Shown: piece by piece, positions 39,801 to 51,142 of the stretch
How the letters are laid out: every line of letters begins with the position of its first letter
Position numbering within the stretch: the first letter of the stretch is position 1
Assembly: GCA_963678675.1 (NCBI GenBank)
Contig: OY783192.1
Coordinates: 35,061,250-35,125,249 of the forward strand
DNA from: Xiphydria camelus
Lineage: Eukaryota > Arthropoda > Insecta > Hymenoptera > Xiphydriidae
Direction: 5' to 3'
Length of the DNA stretch: 64,000 nt
Translations under genes and position numbers: made by a program
The notes under the pieces: model-generated
Told to the model about the DNA's origin: nothing
Database searches by the model: none
What the model saw: the letters and a program-made list of their open reading frames with translations, nothing else

Positions 39801-40440
39801 GCGTGCGTCCGGGTCTAGAACCACGTGCGCTGATATTCGGATGCCAGATTCGGGAGATCCCTCAGAGAGGGCACTCTCAATTCCATATCTGTTGAAAGAA
39901 ACACAGATAAGAATATTGAGGAACGCGGGGATGTGAATTAAACTTGATTAAAATACTGTATAAATATCCTAGGGTTCGAAAAAGTTCAACGATTCCTACT
40001 AAAAGAATAATCAAATGATCGCTTATTTTACTGGTCACCCGAGTGGCGGTATCTCTCGGTAGAGTCACCATACATCACTTTTCGATCTTTCTCGATCGCT
40101 TATCGGTACCTTCGAGCTCCAACGAGAGGTTTTCCTATCGCGGGCTCTCTCTTAAAATAGCCAACAGACCGATAAGCCTCCGTATCCTAATCAGTTCTTT
40201 TCTTTCCGCGAGCAGCAACACCAAAATTCCGTCAACGGACCGTTGTCGAGGCTCTCGAGCGTCCCCAGAGCCGGAACGCCGCTCCCCGTTAATTCGAAAT
40301 CGAAGATGTCGAAGCCGGGGAAGAGGGAGCGCGAGGAGAACAAGCGTAACCGGAGGAGAGAATGCGCCAGTCAGGGACAACGCGCGTGTGCTCGGATCGG
40401 CGATTGTCTCGTGCGAGTGCTCGCATGCGTTTTCGACTGA
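36839..40440 (+). CDS. BTB-BACK domain protein (BTBD-type, no PHR domain)
   Basis: Five exons are modelled: 36839-36913, 37067-37239, 38768-39024, 39237-39631 and 40213-40440 (375 residues, phases consistent). Residues about 18-115 form a BTB/POZ fold with LAERSEWFRAMLLGP and LLDEPIDFMSID. A Pro/Ala/Asp linker follows. Residues about 165-300 match a BACK domain: DSDPVTVLRQERFEELS, SALERWAAAQC, a near-NxR block and RYPLMTDREFIEGP. The family knowledge is that BTB-BACK proteins dimerise and often recruit substrates to Cullin-3 ligases. Close relatives (BTBD1/2/3/6) carry a PHR domain next. Here it is replaced by a basic linker (KPGKREREENKRNRRR) and a Cys-rich hydrophobic tail (CARIGDCLVRVLACVFD). 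The exact orthologue is not recognised. Coding may extend upstream through 36699. The final exon is inferred from phase, acceptor and composition. Confidence 0.8.
38271..38564 (+). CDS. Candidate single-pass membrane microprotein in a BTB-gene intron
   Basis: A 97-codon ATG frame lies wholly inside the 1.5-kb intron 37240-38767, on the same strand. Residues about 4-29 are a strongly hydrophobic segment (WVVGLLGSIAYLWIVVSI) with no preceding positive charge. The rest is hydrophilic, rich in Asn, Ser, Asp and Glu, with SFSP/SLPSP and an acidic stretch. The frame is open from a stop near 38224, and the ATG context (GAGGAAATGA) is favourable. No family is recognised. It could be an intron-nested gene, an alternative last exon or chance. 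Signal anchor, not secretion, is the simplest topology because no cleavage site is apparent. Confidence 0.35.
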   Translation: MTSLWVVGLLGSIAYLWIVVSITALSVIFNRNSERFTSNVGANNDSDGSANFSPSLPSPRDKDDENDSLYSNFPIQPRSEEEFESPLRAMNNSGSEN

Positions 40441-43400
40441 GAAAAGAGAACTCGTCGAGAACGCGCAAATTGGTTGTGCGTGGATCAACGATTAAACTGT
40501 GGGGTGGAGATCGAGGACTGCCAAATTTGTTGTTAACATTCAAGCGTGCATTCTTGATCGACTATGCGAACGACTCTCAGAACGTCGCGCATTGAAATGT
40601 TCGTATTACGGTAAACCAGGGTCGTAAAATTGTGCGTAGGGCGGATGTGCTTCCGGAAACCACCCGCTCCGACGATTTCGCTATACCTCGAACCGCGACA
40701 TCGCGGGGAGGAGAGAGCATATATGCAATTTTGTTATGGAATACCGAAAACCGGGTAAAGTCGCGATAAACCTCGATGAGGAAGCGCTACGATGGGGAGA
40801 AAGAGAGAAGGGGAGGCGAAAAGTGGAAGCGAAGAAGGCTTCGTGAGCTATTGAAAATGTTTGAACTTGATTACGAAATTTTTCAGTGAGAATCTCCATT
40901 TTTCGGAATATAAAACGACACGCGTTTCCACAAGTAGAGACGTAACAGTTTCGCGTGGTTATCCTAATCAATATTTTGTAAATGGGGGGTCTTTGTTCTT
41001 CGGGATTAAGGGCCGAATGATTCCCCCGCACTTTCTCTTTCGACTCATTACCAGAAACGCGTGGATTTCGATCCTTGTACCTACATTAGAGGCTGTATGT
41101 TATACCTATGCTTTTAGCAACGACTTTTGTATGTATTCTCGAATATTCCGCGTCTTAGCGATATGGGAGATGAAAGGAGAGATAGTCGTTGTGTTTCGTT
41201 GTACGTCGCTATGTAAGCGCAGGATTTCAATCGATCGTCTAGCTAATTCTGGTAGTCCAAATACGTTACGCGATGCTATATGTACGTAGTTGTTGTTTGT
41301 TACTAGAAATTGATCGAGGCGTCTGTAAAGGCGCATTGGTAGAAAAAGGTTTAACGTGTCCCTCTTTGGACAATGGGATGGGATTTGAAATTCCAACGAT
41401 ATATGTATATGAATGAATATATCATTAACAATTACGTAAATACCCGAATATTAGGCATCCGCTATCCTTTTAGCCATTTTATATAAAATTGTTGTGATTC
41501 GTAGTCAAATACCGCTCAGCCGCCTTTGATCCTCGTTATTTAAAAGAAATAGGATAGGGAGCCGTTTGTTACTATCGTGAGGCATGATTCGATCACTGAA
41601 ATTGAGGGTGTTGACGTAAGAGTTAAGTATATTCCGAAAAAAATATTTTATGTGTATTTGGTCGAAATGAAAATTAGAAATTTAACTAAAGAAATGAAGA
41701 GAAATTAATATACATAAATAGAGAAATTGTTAAAATATCGCGACTTCTTCTACGTATCCGAGGAAATTATTTGAACGCTTTAAGTACTTATTCCTTAGCA
41801 ATCCTAATTAAATATTAATCCGATTAAAAGAGATAATATTGATTCGATTGAACATCTATTTCGAGCAAACGTACGTCAACTCGAAACTGTTCATGGAAGG
41901 GATTACTTGGATCTGTCGACTTTTTCTCTCGGAATGTAAGCGTTGCAAGATTTACGCGCGGCTTTTATTATAAACCAACTCGGTGTTATACTTTACGGCG
42001 TAGAAAAAATCTTGCGTATACTAGACAAAGGATTCGCGAAACGACCGGCGAAGAATGTTTTAAATTTTATCAGAATATTACTGTATTATTATATTGTTGA
42101 GCGGTACATCGCGCCAAGTGATTTTACTACGCGATACGTTCATTGTGTTCATTTACTATTCAGAGTATAGATATATACATATATATGTTCTTCTTACAGT
42201 GATTGAATGAACTTTATATATGTCTAAAGTGCGTTCTTGTTTATCGCTCCGTCAGCACTGCAAGTATCGTTGTACTTCATTCGTTGAGACTCGATGCTAC
42301 GTATTGACAATGACAAACCGAACGCATCTATTATGGGAGAAGCATGGCTGGACCTTGTGAATGAAAAGCGACCCGTAGAGTATTTTCTTATGACAATTTT
42401 GGTTAGAAAATTAACAAATATCGAATAGAATTCGAATCAGAATGCTCCCTATTGTTTCATAAAGACGACCATGTGTAAAGAATCGATGGAAAAGAATAGC
42501 AAATATTTCTTTCCAATTCTTCTTGATCAATTCGCTTTTAAATGGGGAAAGATCTTCGTCTTTGAATTTTATGCATCCTGAAAAAATCGTGGTAACATTT
42601 GTTAAGCTGTGATCCTGAAGAGAGAATTTGTAGTTTTTAAGTTTGACTGATTGAGAGTTACCAGGCGATACCAACATGCACTGTAAAAGGTGTTCCAATC
42701 TTATTCGATAACGGTCTTCGCTTTCATTAAATATTATTCAAAGTCCGATTTCTTGCAATTCGAACTGTCGAACAAGATTGACCTTATTTTCGTGAAGTTC
42801 CATAAAGTGCACGATTAATTCGATCGCGATATAATCGCTATAGCGTGTCGTTACAATTACATTATACCTATTGCCATTTGTTGACTCTGTGTTCCGATTT
42901 ACCACGTTAAACTATTATAGATGTGAAAGCGAAAATATCACTTATTTTTACGATGTTGTGCTAAATATATCGCTGAACTTATAAGGCAACTGATTGTGTC
43001 GCTTGTCGCGTGTTGTTGTCTCGATACGTTTATTGTCAGATTTTATATTGGAAAGTATGATGAAAGAATGTGTGAGGTAATATCTTATGTTTGTAACCAA
43101 ACATGCCATTAAAATATATGTACCTAATTGAAAATTAATCGTACAAATGTGTGTGTGATCATTAATTGATCCCATTTCCCGTTGTTTTTTATGCAGAATA
43201 AAAAATTACGTTCTTACGGTAAGACGCGATTTGGCATTGACGTGGATATTCGTTACTTTGTGACGATAACTAGAGTGCGTAGGTACATACCGTATGTCCG
43301 CCGCAGAACCGCACAGTTGCGGAGACCTTAAAACTTACCATCGGCCGTGCTTGGTCGGTACTCGAGCCATTTTTTTGAGGGGAGTGACGCAAGGAGTGGG

Positions 43401-43906
43401 AGAAGGCCATTTCTCAGAATGCGCCTCTTCTACAGCCCCTGCACCGGCATCTTAACGAGAGTTGACTGTATATTTTGTGTCACACATAATATATCAAGAA
43501 CGGCGGTTCAAGCTGAACCGGCTCTAAACTTACATTGTACAACTGGGCTGTTCCGACAAACGTTGGTCGGAATTTAGAACCATCGATATCATTTCCTGGC
43601 AATCAGTATTATCGCGACCAAGGGTTAAATCCGATGGCAAGGCGGACGGTATATTCTGCGAATCGTAGCTATTCTTTCACTAATAGTCCGTTTTAATGGT
43701 ATCCGTTGACCTGAGTACACGCGCATCCAGGTATAGCTTAATTACCGGGTCTTTCCGGATCCTCGAACCTCGATGTATTCCGAAAGGGATTATCCTTGAG
43801 CCACATTAGCTTATTTCCTCTAACGGTATGTAGTACGTCACGGGAAATTCCAAGTACAGAACACACCTGCCTTTCTTCGAAATTTCTTCCCCCTTTCGGA
43901 ACGCTA
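40441..43906. other. Non-coding stretch after the BTB gene
   Basis: No further exon is supported. The long 3' UTR of the BTB gene may extend here, since AT content rises after 41.4 kb. An AATAAA occurs at 43197-43202 but is too distant to assign. Short antisense frames (for example 42411-42698) have no recognised domain. Confidence 0.4.
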
Positions 43907-43989
43907 AAGGTTACCGCACACTAGGGCGTCGCGTCGCGGCGCGTCAAAATACCGACTGGATAAAATACATACAAAAATAAATGTACTAC

Positions 43990-44032
43990 CGCACACTAGA
44001 GCGGCGCGGCGCGTCGCGTCGCGTCGCGTCGA
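43990..44032. repeat. (GTCGC)n pentanucleotide tract
   Basis: A run of GTCGC and GCGGC units within the subterminal part of the 43907-44781 element. Related units occur at 43926-43942 and 44740-44762. Confidence 0.7.
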
Positions 44033-44230
44033 GAGGATGGGGATTCTTCCCTTCGAATCCTTGGCGTCAAACGACGCGTCCCGACGGGACGGTCATAAAG
44101 ACGGGTCGTCTTTGTCCGTCACACAATAGACGAAATTCGGAATATCGATTCTTACCACTCACTATCATCGCGATCGAAATACCTCGTAGTTAATATCGCG
44201 ACTAGACGGGCGAATTCTCCAAGACTGGCA

Positions 44231-44387
44231 CACTGAAAAAAGTATTTAGCTAATCCAGCTATATTTCTAGCTGCCTCAGACACAACTAGAAAAATATTGC
44301 TAGCGTAGCAAGAATTCTAGCTATGGCGAAGAAAATTATCACTGCGATTACTATAATTTTCTAGTTGTGCCCAAATTTTTTTGAGTG
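44231..44387. mobile_element. MITE nested in the 875-bp element
   Basis: It begins CACTGAAAAAAGTATTT, and its opposite strand begins CACTCAAAAAAATTTGG. Inner arms CACAACTAGAAAAAT and ATTTTCTAGTTGTG are also inverted. At about 157 bp it has no coding capacity. Its ends resemble those at 25889-26114. Sitting inside another element, it is the younger insertion. Confidence 0.65.
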
Positions 44388-44789
44388 CACGTTTTTTATT
44401 GATAGAATGGATCCACATTCTCTTCTTTCTATTTCTCTCTGACATCAATGCTACCATAAAAGCAATTTCCTCATTAGAACTACTGCTGCCGTCGTACATC
44501 TTGTTGCACTGCTAGATACCGTCTGATTATAATATATTTTATAAAATTTACGGACATTCAAGTCCGAATCTGTCGGTTGCCGCCGGAAAAGTGGGCGATG
44601 CCACCATCCATCGCGAAGCGTCACCGAGCCGTGACGTAAAATTTACTGACATTCAGGTAAGAATCGCCGAGCATCGCCGGGCATGTCGTAAAATTTATGG
44701 ACATTCAGGTAATAATCGCCGGGCTCAGACGCACCCCAACGCGACCCGACGCGACGCGACGCCCAAGTGTGCGGTAACCTTAAGAGGTT

Positions 44790-45000
44790 GTACCTTCCTC
44801 ACCGTGGAGCTCGTCACTATCATTCAACCAATCAGAGCGTACCGCACTGCCCACGCTATCCCCACTAGCTATTTAGTTGCAATGTATATAAATCGCTACC
44901 GAACGGATCTTCTTCAATGTGCAAATGTGCCTCAGTCAGCATAGTGATCAGTGCCTCAGTCAGACAGTCTATCCAGTGCATTCAGGTTGTAAGTCCTTCA
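44790..45000 (+). mobile_element. LTR-like retroelement fragment, copy A
   Basis: The segment shares with 55650-55860 the blocks GCACTGCCCACGCTATCC, CCACTA(G/T)CTA and TATATAAA (44885-44892) followed by ACCGAA. A TATA box and downstream initiator-like TCAGTC motifs suggest an LTR promoter. No gag/pol frame or boundary is visible, so this is a solo or partial LTR at best. Confidence 0.4.
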
Positions 45001-45129
45001 ATTCATTCCTCGATTTACCTAAGTGTATATCCGTTATATTTAAGTGCATTCGAAGCCGTCAATTGTGCAAACCACGGTTAATCTTCATCATCTGTATCTC
45101 GTTAATTCAAATATATTAGTAGTTGTATA

Positions 45130-45267
45130 AGGTTTGTTCCTCCAAGAGTCAGAGACTGTCTAAAACGGTCAGGAGCATGCGCATTACGATTCTACGAACG
45201 TGTAGAATCGTAATGTGTATGCTCCTGACCGTTTTAGACAGTCTCTGACTCTTGCAGGAACAAACCT
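45130..45267. mobile_element. Near-perfect hairpin MITE
   Basis: Bases 45130 onward (AGGTTTGTTCC ... GATTCTAC) and the segment ending at 45267 (GTAGAATC ... GGAACAAACCT) are complementary over about 64 bp with few mismatches, around a 6-nt loop near 45198. AT-rich TATA-like sequence flanks both ends, but no exact target duplication was resolved. Confidence 0.8.
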
Positions 45268-45647
45268 ATAGTGAGTGCAGTGTCGAATCATTCAATTAAC
45301 CGCTTGGTTTCGCTTCTTTTCACCACGCGTTCGAAATCAATCACCGTGGAACCTCAAAATCTGCCTTGCGGTATGTTTGGTCAGTAGCCGTGTTACGAAC
45401 GAGTGTCTGCGGGATTTAGGATCCCGCGGAGATCTAGCAACGATCGCACGGCTCCCAAACATGGGCCCTAGTGTTAAAATTTGCCATAGCGGCTCGGTTA
45501 GCCTTCCCAGGTGTCACTGCAATTATTTATTAATTGAAGACAAAACTGCATAGATCACTATTGATTTGTGTATGCAGCAAACTTGAAAAAGGCTCTACCT
45601 ACTCTTGGAGCCTGGACGTAAACACCCTGTATATAATCTTATCTTAC

Positions 45648-45916
45648 ATATCGCACGTTTGCTGCAATACATAGTGTCATAACTCAAAATTGGAATTTTT
45701 CCTAGCGACGGCTTTAAAAGTTGAATTATTATAGTATACGAGCGTTGACCATTTGCTGCCAGATTATGATAATTATCATGAAAATTCTATGATAATTATC
45801 ATAATCTGGCAGCAAATAATCAACGCTCGTATAATATAACAATTCAACTTTTAAAATTGTCGCTTGGGAAAATTCCAATTTTGAGCTATGACACTATTGC
45901 AACAAACGTGCGATAT
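45648..45916. mobile_element. 269-bp foldback MITE
   Basis: The outer ends ATATCGCACGTTTG (45648) and CAAACGTGCGATAT (to 45916) are perfect complements. The arms continue through GTGTCATA, AATTGGAATTTT, AAAGTTGAATT, CGAGCGTTG and TTTGCTGCCAGATTATGATAA to a centre near 45783. No coding capacity. It ends about 250 bp upstream of the first modelled exon of the F-box gene. Confidence 0.85.
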
Positions 45917-46168
45917 CCTTTAAAAAACTCTTATGGAGCCAGTTTCATTGACCTTGGCCTCTGCTTAAATTTGGCTTTATTTCAGAATTCTGGCAGTTAA
46001 TTAGTTATTACGAAAATAGAGGTTTAAACAGAGCTTAATGTTTGTGAAATTGGTCCGTAAAGTCTAAATTCTCGTTGCACAAAGACGGTATTAGGAAAAA
46101 TATAATTGTCGCGATACTTATTTGAAATTTGCATAGCAGAAACGAAATCACCGCCGGACGAGAGTGAG

Positions 46169-49100
46169 ATGTTATCACCCCAGTGGAGCTCTCCAGCCCC
46201 AGGTCGACGCAGTCAACCGCCGCCGGTGGAAAAATCTCCACCTGCTAAACGCAAGATGCCGGCTTTGGAGTAAGTTTTTTTTTACAAATTTTCTCTATAT
46301 TCTCTGCGTAGTTAGAAAAACTGGTATAGTTGATGATCGGTAAGGTTGATATTCTGATGTACCCCTATACGAATTTTTTCCCAGTTTAATCCTATACTAA
46401 TCTAGTATAATGAAAAGTCTGGTAAAGCATGTTGCAATAGTAGCTTCGGTTCGGGAGAAGCAAAAATATAACGCCACTTCAAGTATAGAACTGCATGTTG
46501 ATGCTCTTTGATGAGTCAATTTTCATTTGAGAGTTCGCTATTATTAGCAAATCATTACCTTTTATTTTCTCAAGCGTTAGGGTAAAGCATGTAGTGAAAG
46601 TTATTTAAGGTATTTCTCCTCTCCAAAATCATTTTCTATAAATTTATTTGAAATTTTGATCAAATAGAGAGATTGAGGTATTCTGCACCTCCTCTAATTT
46701 TTTCAGATTTTTTTCAGGTGTAGTTTAATTGTTATTCATGTTTGTTGAAGGACACTTTTATACGCGTTCCCTATACTCAAGCCGTAAAAATAACACATTT
46801 TCACCTTTTTATAGAAAACTGTACTGTAAATATTTATGGAAAACTAGAGAGATGTAGAGAAATAAATTAGAAATTGTGTAGCAAAAGCAAACAGAAAAGT
46901 CAGGTTTAATTAAAGAACGGTGGGCTTTCAAAGATTTGAAAAATTCTTGAAATTCAGTTGAGGTTGGGATTACGAGTAGGGATGTGGCAATACTGTACGA
47001 TGAGGACGTTACTAACCAATCTTGTACTGGCGGACAATTTGAAATTATTTTAATGTGTTCGTCTCGTATTATGAAAATTTGAAAATATTAAACATGGAAA
47101 AACATGGTTTTAATTCATACCTATTATTCATCGTTGCAACTCTATCTATCAGGACTAGAGCACCGACCCAACCACTACCGAAGTCAAATGTCAGGGAAAT
47201 TCAAAAAAGGGGGCTTCTCCGCGGACATACGGTATTTACGTCTTTCGTAGTGAAAGGATTGAAGCTGAAGGAGTAGTGGCGGAATAGAGTCTCTTATACG
47301 TGAGGGGATAAATCGATGCGTAAGACTGTATTTCAAGAGAAATGATAATGCTCGTAATAATAACGCGAGTACTGGAGTGGCGCGTAGGAGATGTTCGCGA
47401 CGTCAGATTTCAAATTTTCGTTCGGTACTCAAGAAGTGTGCCTTTGAATTGCAGGAGGCGACAATTTCAGGCAGAGGCTGAACAGCGGCAACAATTTACG
47501 TTTCCCGATTTCTACGCCTTGTTGCGGATTTTCGAGTATCTCAATGATAAGGACCTGCCGCGAGCGGCCAGAGTATGTAGAATGTGGAGTGATCTCGCCG
47601 TGCATCCCTCGCTGTGGAAGACGGTGCGGATGAAGAACAGAGAGGTGACCGATTGGGACGAATTGGCGGAGGGGTTGAAGAGGCGCGGCACGCAACACTT
47701 GGATCTGAGGGAGATGTGGATCGCGTCCAAGTCCGACAATATGTGGAAGAAATTCGTGTCCGTAATACCGAGGGTTACGAACCTCGTTAAGCTGGAGCTG
47801 TGCCTGTGCCCTGCAGTCGTGGTCGAGGAAGTGATCAAGAACTGCCCGCAGTTGGAGGTGTTGAGTGCAATGTCGATAGTGTGCAATTCTTTTTTGAATT
47901 TGGAATCCATCGGAAATCTGAAACGCTGTCAGGAGCTGAAATTGAGGGGGGTAAACTATGTGTGCTTGAAGGGAGATCTCTCGCCTTTGCAGACGCTGAC
48001 TCAGTTAACTCATTTGGTAAGATATCATTTGGAACGCACTAATTCAATTATTGCTTTAGATTCAAAGCCGAAAAAAACCTTGCAAAAGTTTCAAACTGCT
48101 ATCGCGTAATATAGCAATAATGAAGTCAGGATATCTGGTTGGAGATACTATCTACTTTCATTTGCAATACTATGAAGGTCAATTTGACGAGCTAGCCAAT
48201 TCGTTGCATGCATTATTATTTCGATATTAGAAATAACATCACAAATCTTTATCGATTCATAGTATCCTTCTATGCTTTTCTTCTTCCAGCGCCAAACATT
48301 TTTCATCTATCAATTTTACGATTAAATAGTTCTTGAATTAATGGAAATGGATCGAATGAGTGGATAAATTTGAAATATAAATGAATACCGTTTATCCGTT
48401 ATTCCACAATTAACATTCTTTGCTCTTCTCTTTACAGAGTATGACAAACGTGAAAAAACTCTGCACAAAGAGAATCGACATTGTAGAATCATTAACAAAC
48501 TTGGAAATGCTTGAACTCGGAGAGTATTTGAACTTCCCGGAAGAATACGGCACGCGGCTGCTGCTGAAATTGCACAATTTGAAACGTCTGAGGCTGCAGA
48601 AAAGACTAAGCGCGATCTGTACGTTTGACATACACGAGGGCGTGGTGAAGCTGGAAAATGTGAGTGAAATCATCGATTGGGACGCATTGGCGGAGGTGTT
48701 GACGAGGCGCGGCACGCAACACTTGGATCTGAAGGAGATGGGGATCGCGTCTAATTCCGACTTTATGTGGAGGAAATTCGTGTCCGTAATACCGAGGGTT
48801 ACGAGCCTCGTTAAGCTGGAGCTGGGCGAGTGTCCTGCGATCGTCGTCGAGAGGGTAATGAAGAAATGCCCGCAATTAAAGGTGTTGCATGCGATGTCGA
48901 TAGAGAACAAACCTTTTTTGAATTTGGAGTCAGTCGAAAATCTGAAATGCTGTCAGGAGCTAAAATTGGGAGGGCAAACCTTTATATTCTTGAAGGAAGA
49001 TCTCTCGCCTTTGCAGACGCTGACTCAGTTAACTCATTTGGTAAGATATCATTTGGAACGTACTAATTCAATTGCTTTAGATTCAAAGCTGAAAAAAACC

Positions 49101-50603
49101 TTGCAAAAGTTTCAAACTGCTATCGTAATATGGCAGTAATGAAGTGAGGATATCTGGTTGGAGATATTATCTACTATCATTTGCAATATTATGAAGGTCA
49201 ATTTGACGAGCTAGCCAATTCATATTGCACGCATTATTATTTCGATATTAGAAATAACATCAGAAATCTTTATCGATTCGTAGTATCCTTCTATTCTTTT
49301 CTTCTTCCAGCGCCAAACATTTTTCATCTATCAATTTTACGATTAAATAGTTCTTGAATTAATGGAAATGGATCCGTTTATCCGTTATTTCACAATTAAC
49401 ATTCTTTGCTGTTCTCCTACAGAGTGTGACGAATGTGAAAAATCTCGGCAAGAGCAGGATCGACATTTTAGAATCATTAACAAACTTGGAAACGCTCGAA
49501 CTCGGACAGTGTTACCACTTCCTGAAAAAATTCGGCATGCAGGTGCTGCCGAAATTGCACAATTTGAAACGTCTGAGACTGGTGGGAAGAGAACTCGCGT
49601 GCTGCAGCTTCGAAATACTCAAGAGCGTGTCGAAACTGGAGAATTTGAGTCAATTGGAATTAATCAACTTCTACGTAAAGAAGGGTTTCGACAAATACTT
49701 GGCGAACTGCAAAAATATCAAAAGGCTACTGATAATATCGACTTCTTTCCAAATATCCACGACGAACAACATGGTTCTCGGTGGCGTCACGGAGTTATCA
49801 AATAACTTAACGCACTTTGTCTGGGGTTTCACGGATCGCGTATTGGATATGGCGAAACGCTTCATTAAGAAGAACCAGATGAACAAAAAGGTCACGGGCG
49901 ATTTTATACAGGTGTTAAAACCAGTTCCCTGCTTGAAGTTGATCGAGGATATAGAAGGAGATAATAGTTTAATGGGTAAGTTTTTTAGATTCAAAGTACA
50001 ACCTGATAGGTTTCAATCCCCATTGCACTATAGGTGAAACTATGAAATTACTGAATAAAATTAAATGTGCACTAGTCGTTTCTCTCGTAAATTTTTCCAA
50101 TTTGTCCATCATTTGTGAAATTAACTAAAAAGTCGTTGTCAACGATTTTAACGGCGGAAATTAGAATTCATGATCAGTAAAAAATCTCACTTAAGACCTT
50201 ATAGTTCCAATTCTCCGAATCTTTTGCATCTTGTACTCCGTATATGAAATCTAAGCTGAAAGACCTTTTCAAAAGTAGCTTCACTATATTCTTTACTACT
50301 AAAACTTGTTTTTAAAGTAATTTTCAAAATTATATTTTTCTTATGCCATAATTAGTTCTATCTAATTTCCACAATTTCGCCTGCCGTTGGACGTTGCAGC
50401 TAGAAAATTTATTTCTCGTTTTCTTCTGCGTAGGAGACAATAAGGTGCTACTGAACCTGACGAATACGAAAATAGACGTTTTGTCATTGCCTCAGCTGCA
50501 GAAGATTCTCCTCGCCGCGTTGCCAAAGACGCGGGTCGAAATCTTGAAATCGCTACATCGACACGTACACCAGCAGAGGATTTCAGATTCCACCGCGCAG
50601 TAA
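46169..50603 (+). CDS. F-box / leucine-rich-repeat protein with internal duplication
   Basis: Five exons are modelled: 46169-46269, 47455-48016, 48438-49040, 49423-49975 and 50434-50603 (662 residues, phases consistent). The N-terminus is Ser/Pro-rich. An F-box lies at about residues 48-93 (FTFPDFYALLRIFEYLN, RAARVCRMWSDLA, HPSLWKTV). Degenerate LRR units follow (GTQHLDLREM, LVKLELCLCP, CPQLEVL, CQELKL). By family knowledge, the F-box would bind Skp1 and the LRRs would bind substrates of an SCF ubiquitin ligase. Exon 3 is a hybrid: its first half resembles exon 4 and its second half resembles exon 2, and intron sequence is duplicated too, with a period of 1024 bp. The frame is open upstream of the ATG to an acceptor near 46135, so a further N-terminal exon is likely. 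The specific orthologue is not recognised. Confidence 0.85.
48017..49422 (+). repeat. 1024-bp tandem duplication inside the F-box gene
   Basis: The donor regions after 48016 and 49040 are near identical (GTAAGATATCATTTGGAACG, then TTCAAACTGCTATCG, GGATATCTGGTTGGAGATA and GAAGGTCAATTTGACGAGC). The upstream coding halves (from GATTGGGACG) also match. The repeat unit covers the second half of exon 2, the intron and the first half of the next exon. A few substitutions and small indels separate the copies, so the event is fairly recent but not brand new. Confidence 0.9.
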
Positions 50604-51013
50604 CCAAGAGGTAGATGAAGTAATCGCTAAAGAGTTCCAGAAAACGAACAATGCGAGATGATTAGAATTTTCTCTTAATTTTATTCTGCCTCATCATCGA
50701 AATTTATATTCCCGATTTATCGCGGATCATATAGACAATGTGTGTGATCCGCATAAGTAGCGCTGCGCGAAGTGTACGGAGCACATTCGAAAGATTCGAT
50801 CCTTACAACGTTTTGGCACACTGTGGACTGTTTGTTAGACTTGCATTAATTATTCCGATTGTTACCGCAATGGTGAGAAACTGAATCACGTACATAAATA
50901 ATTGTTATTGAATCCTACGCGATAATAATTAAAACAGTTTTTGTCATTTCCCATAATTTATTAGCAGTTAAAAATGTTATTCGTGCCGCGGTGAAACGAA
51001 TTAAGGCCGCCTT
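50604..51013. other. 3' flank of the F-box gene
   Basis: AT-rich sequence, presumably 3' UTR. No canonical AATAAA is close; the nearest seen is at 51621-51626, beyond the first repeat. Nothing else is recognised. Confidence 0.4.
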
Positions 51014-51142
51014 AATAAAGGCCCCTGTACACGTTGGACCAATGCGTTGGGCCAACGAGTTGGGATACCGTTTTTTTACACGTTGGCCAATGCATTGGCA
51101 AGCACGCTGACCAATGTGCATTGGTCAGCGTGTAGAGGGGGC
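51014..51142. mobile_element. Short palindromic element with GGCCCCTGTACACG ends
   Basis: The left end AAAGGCCCCTGTACACGTTGG and the right end CAGCGTGTAGAGGGGGCTATT are imperfect inverted repeats. Inside, CACGCTGACCAATG and CATTGGTCAGCGTG (51103-51132) form a perfect 14-bp hairpin. The motif CCAATGCRTTGG recurs throughout. Confidence 0.6.

Larger units (their letters stand above)
43907..44781. mobile_element. 875-bp non-autonomous DNA element with GCGTC-rich ends
   Basis: The left end AAGGTTACCGCACACTAGGGCG (read from 43907) and the right end, whose complement begins AAGGTTACCGCACACTTGGG, are inverted repeats. Both run into arrays of the pentamer GCGTC/GTCGC. A second copy of TACCGCACACTAGAGCG at 43985 starts another (GTCGC)n tract. 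The interior carries a nested MITE (44231-44387) and three diverged ATTTAYGGACATTCA-type repeats (about 44547, 44640, 44690). No transposase frame is present. Confidence 0.65.

Noticed and set aside
42411..42698. Antisense 95-codon frame with a Lys/Phe-rich product
   Set aside because: No transposase or other motif could be named and no splice signals fit. Left as chance.
47512..48910. Antisense frames over the F-box exons
   Set aside because: They mirror the duplicated LRR codons and carry no domain. The sense frames have splice sites and F-box/LRR motifs.
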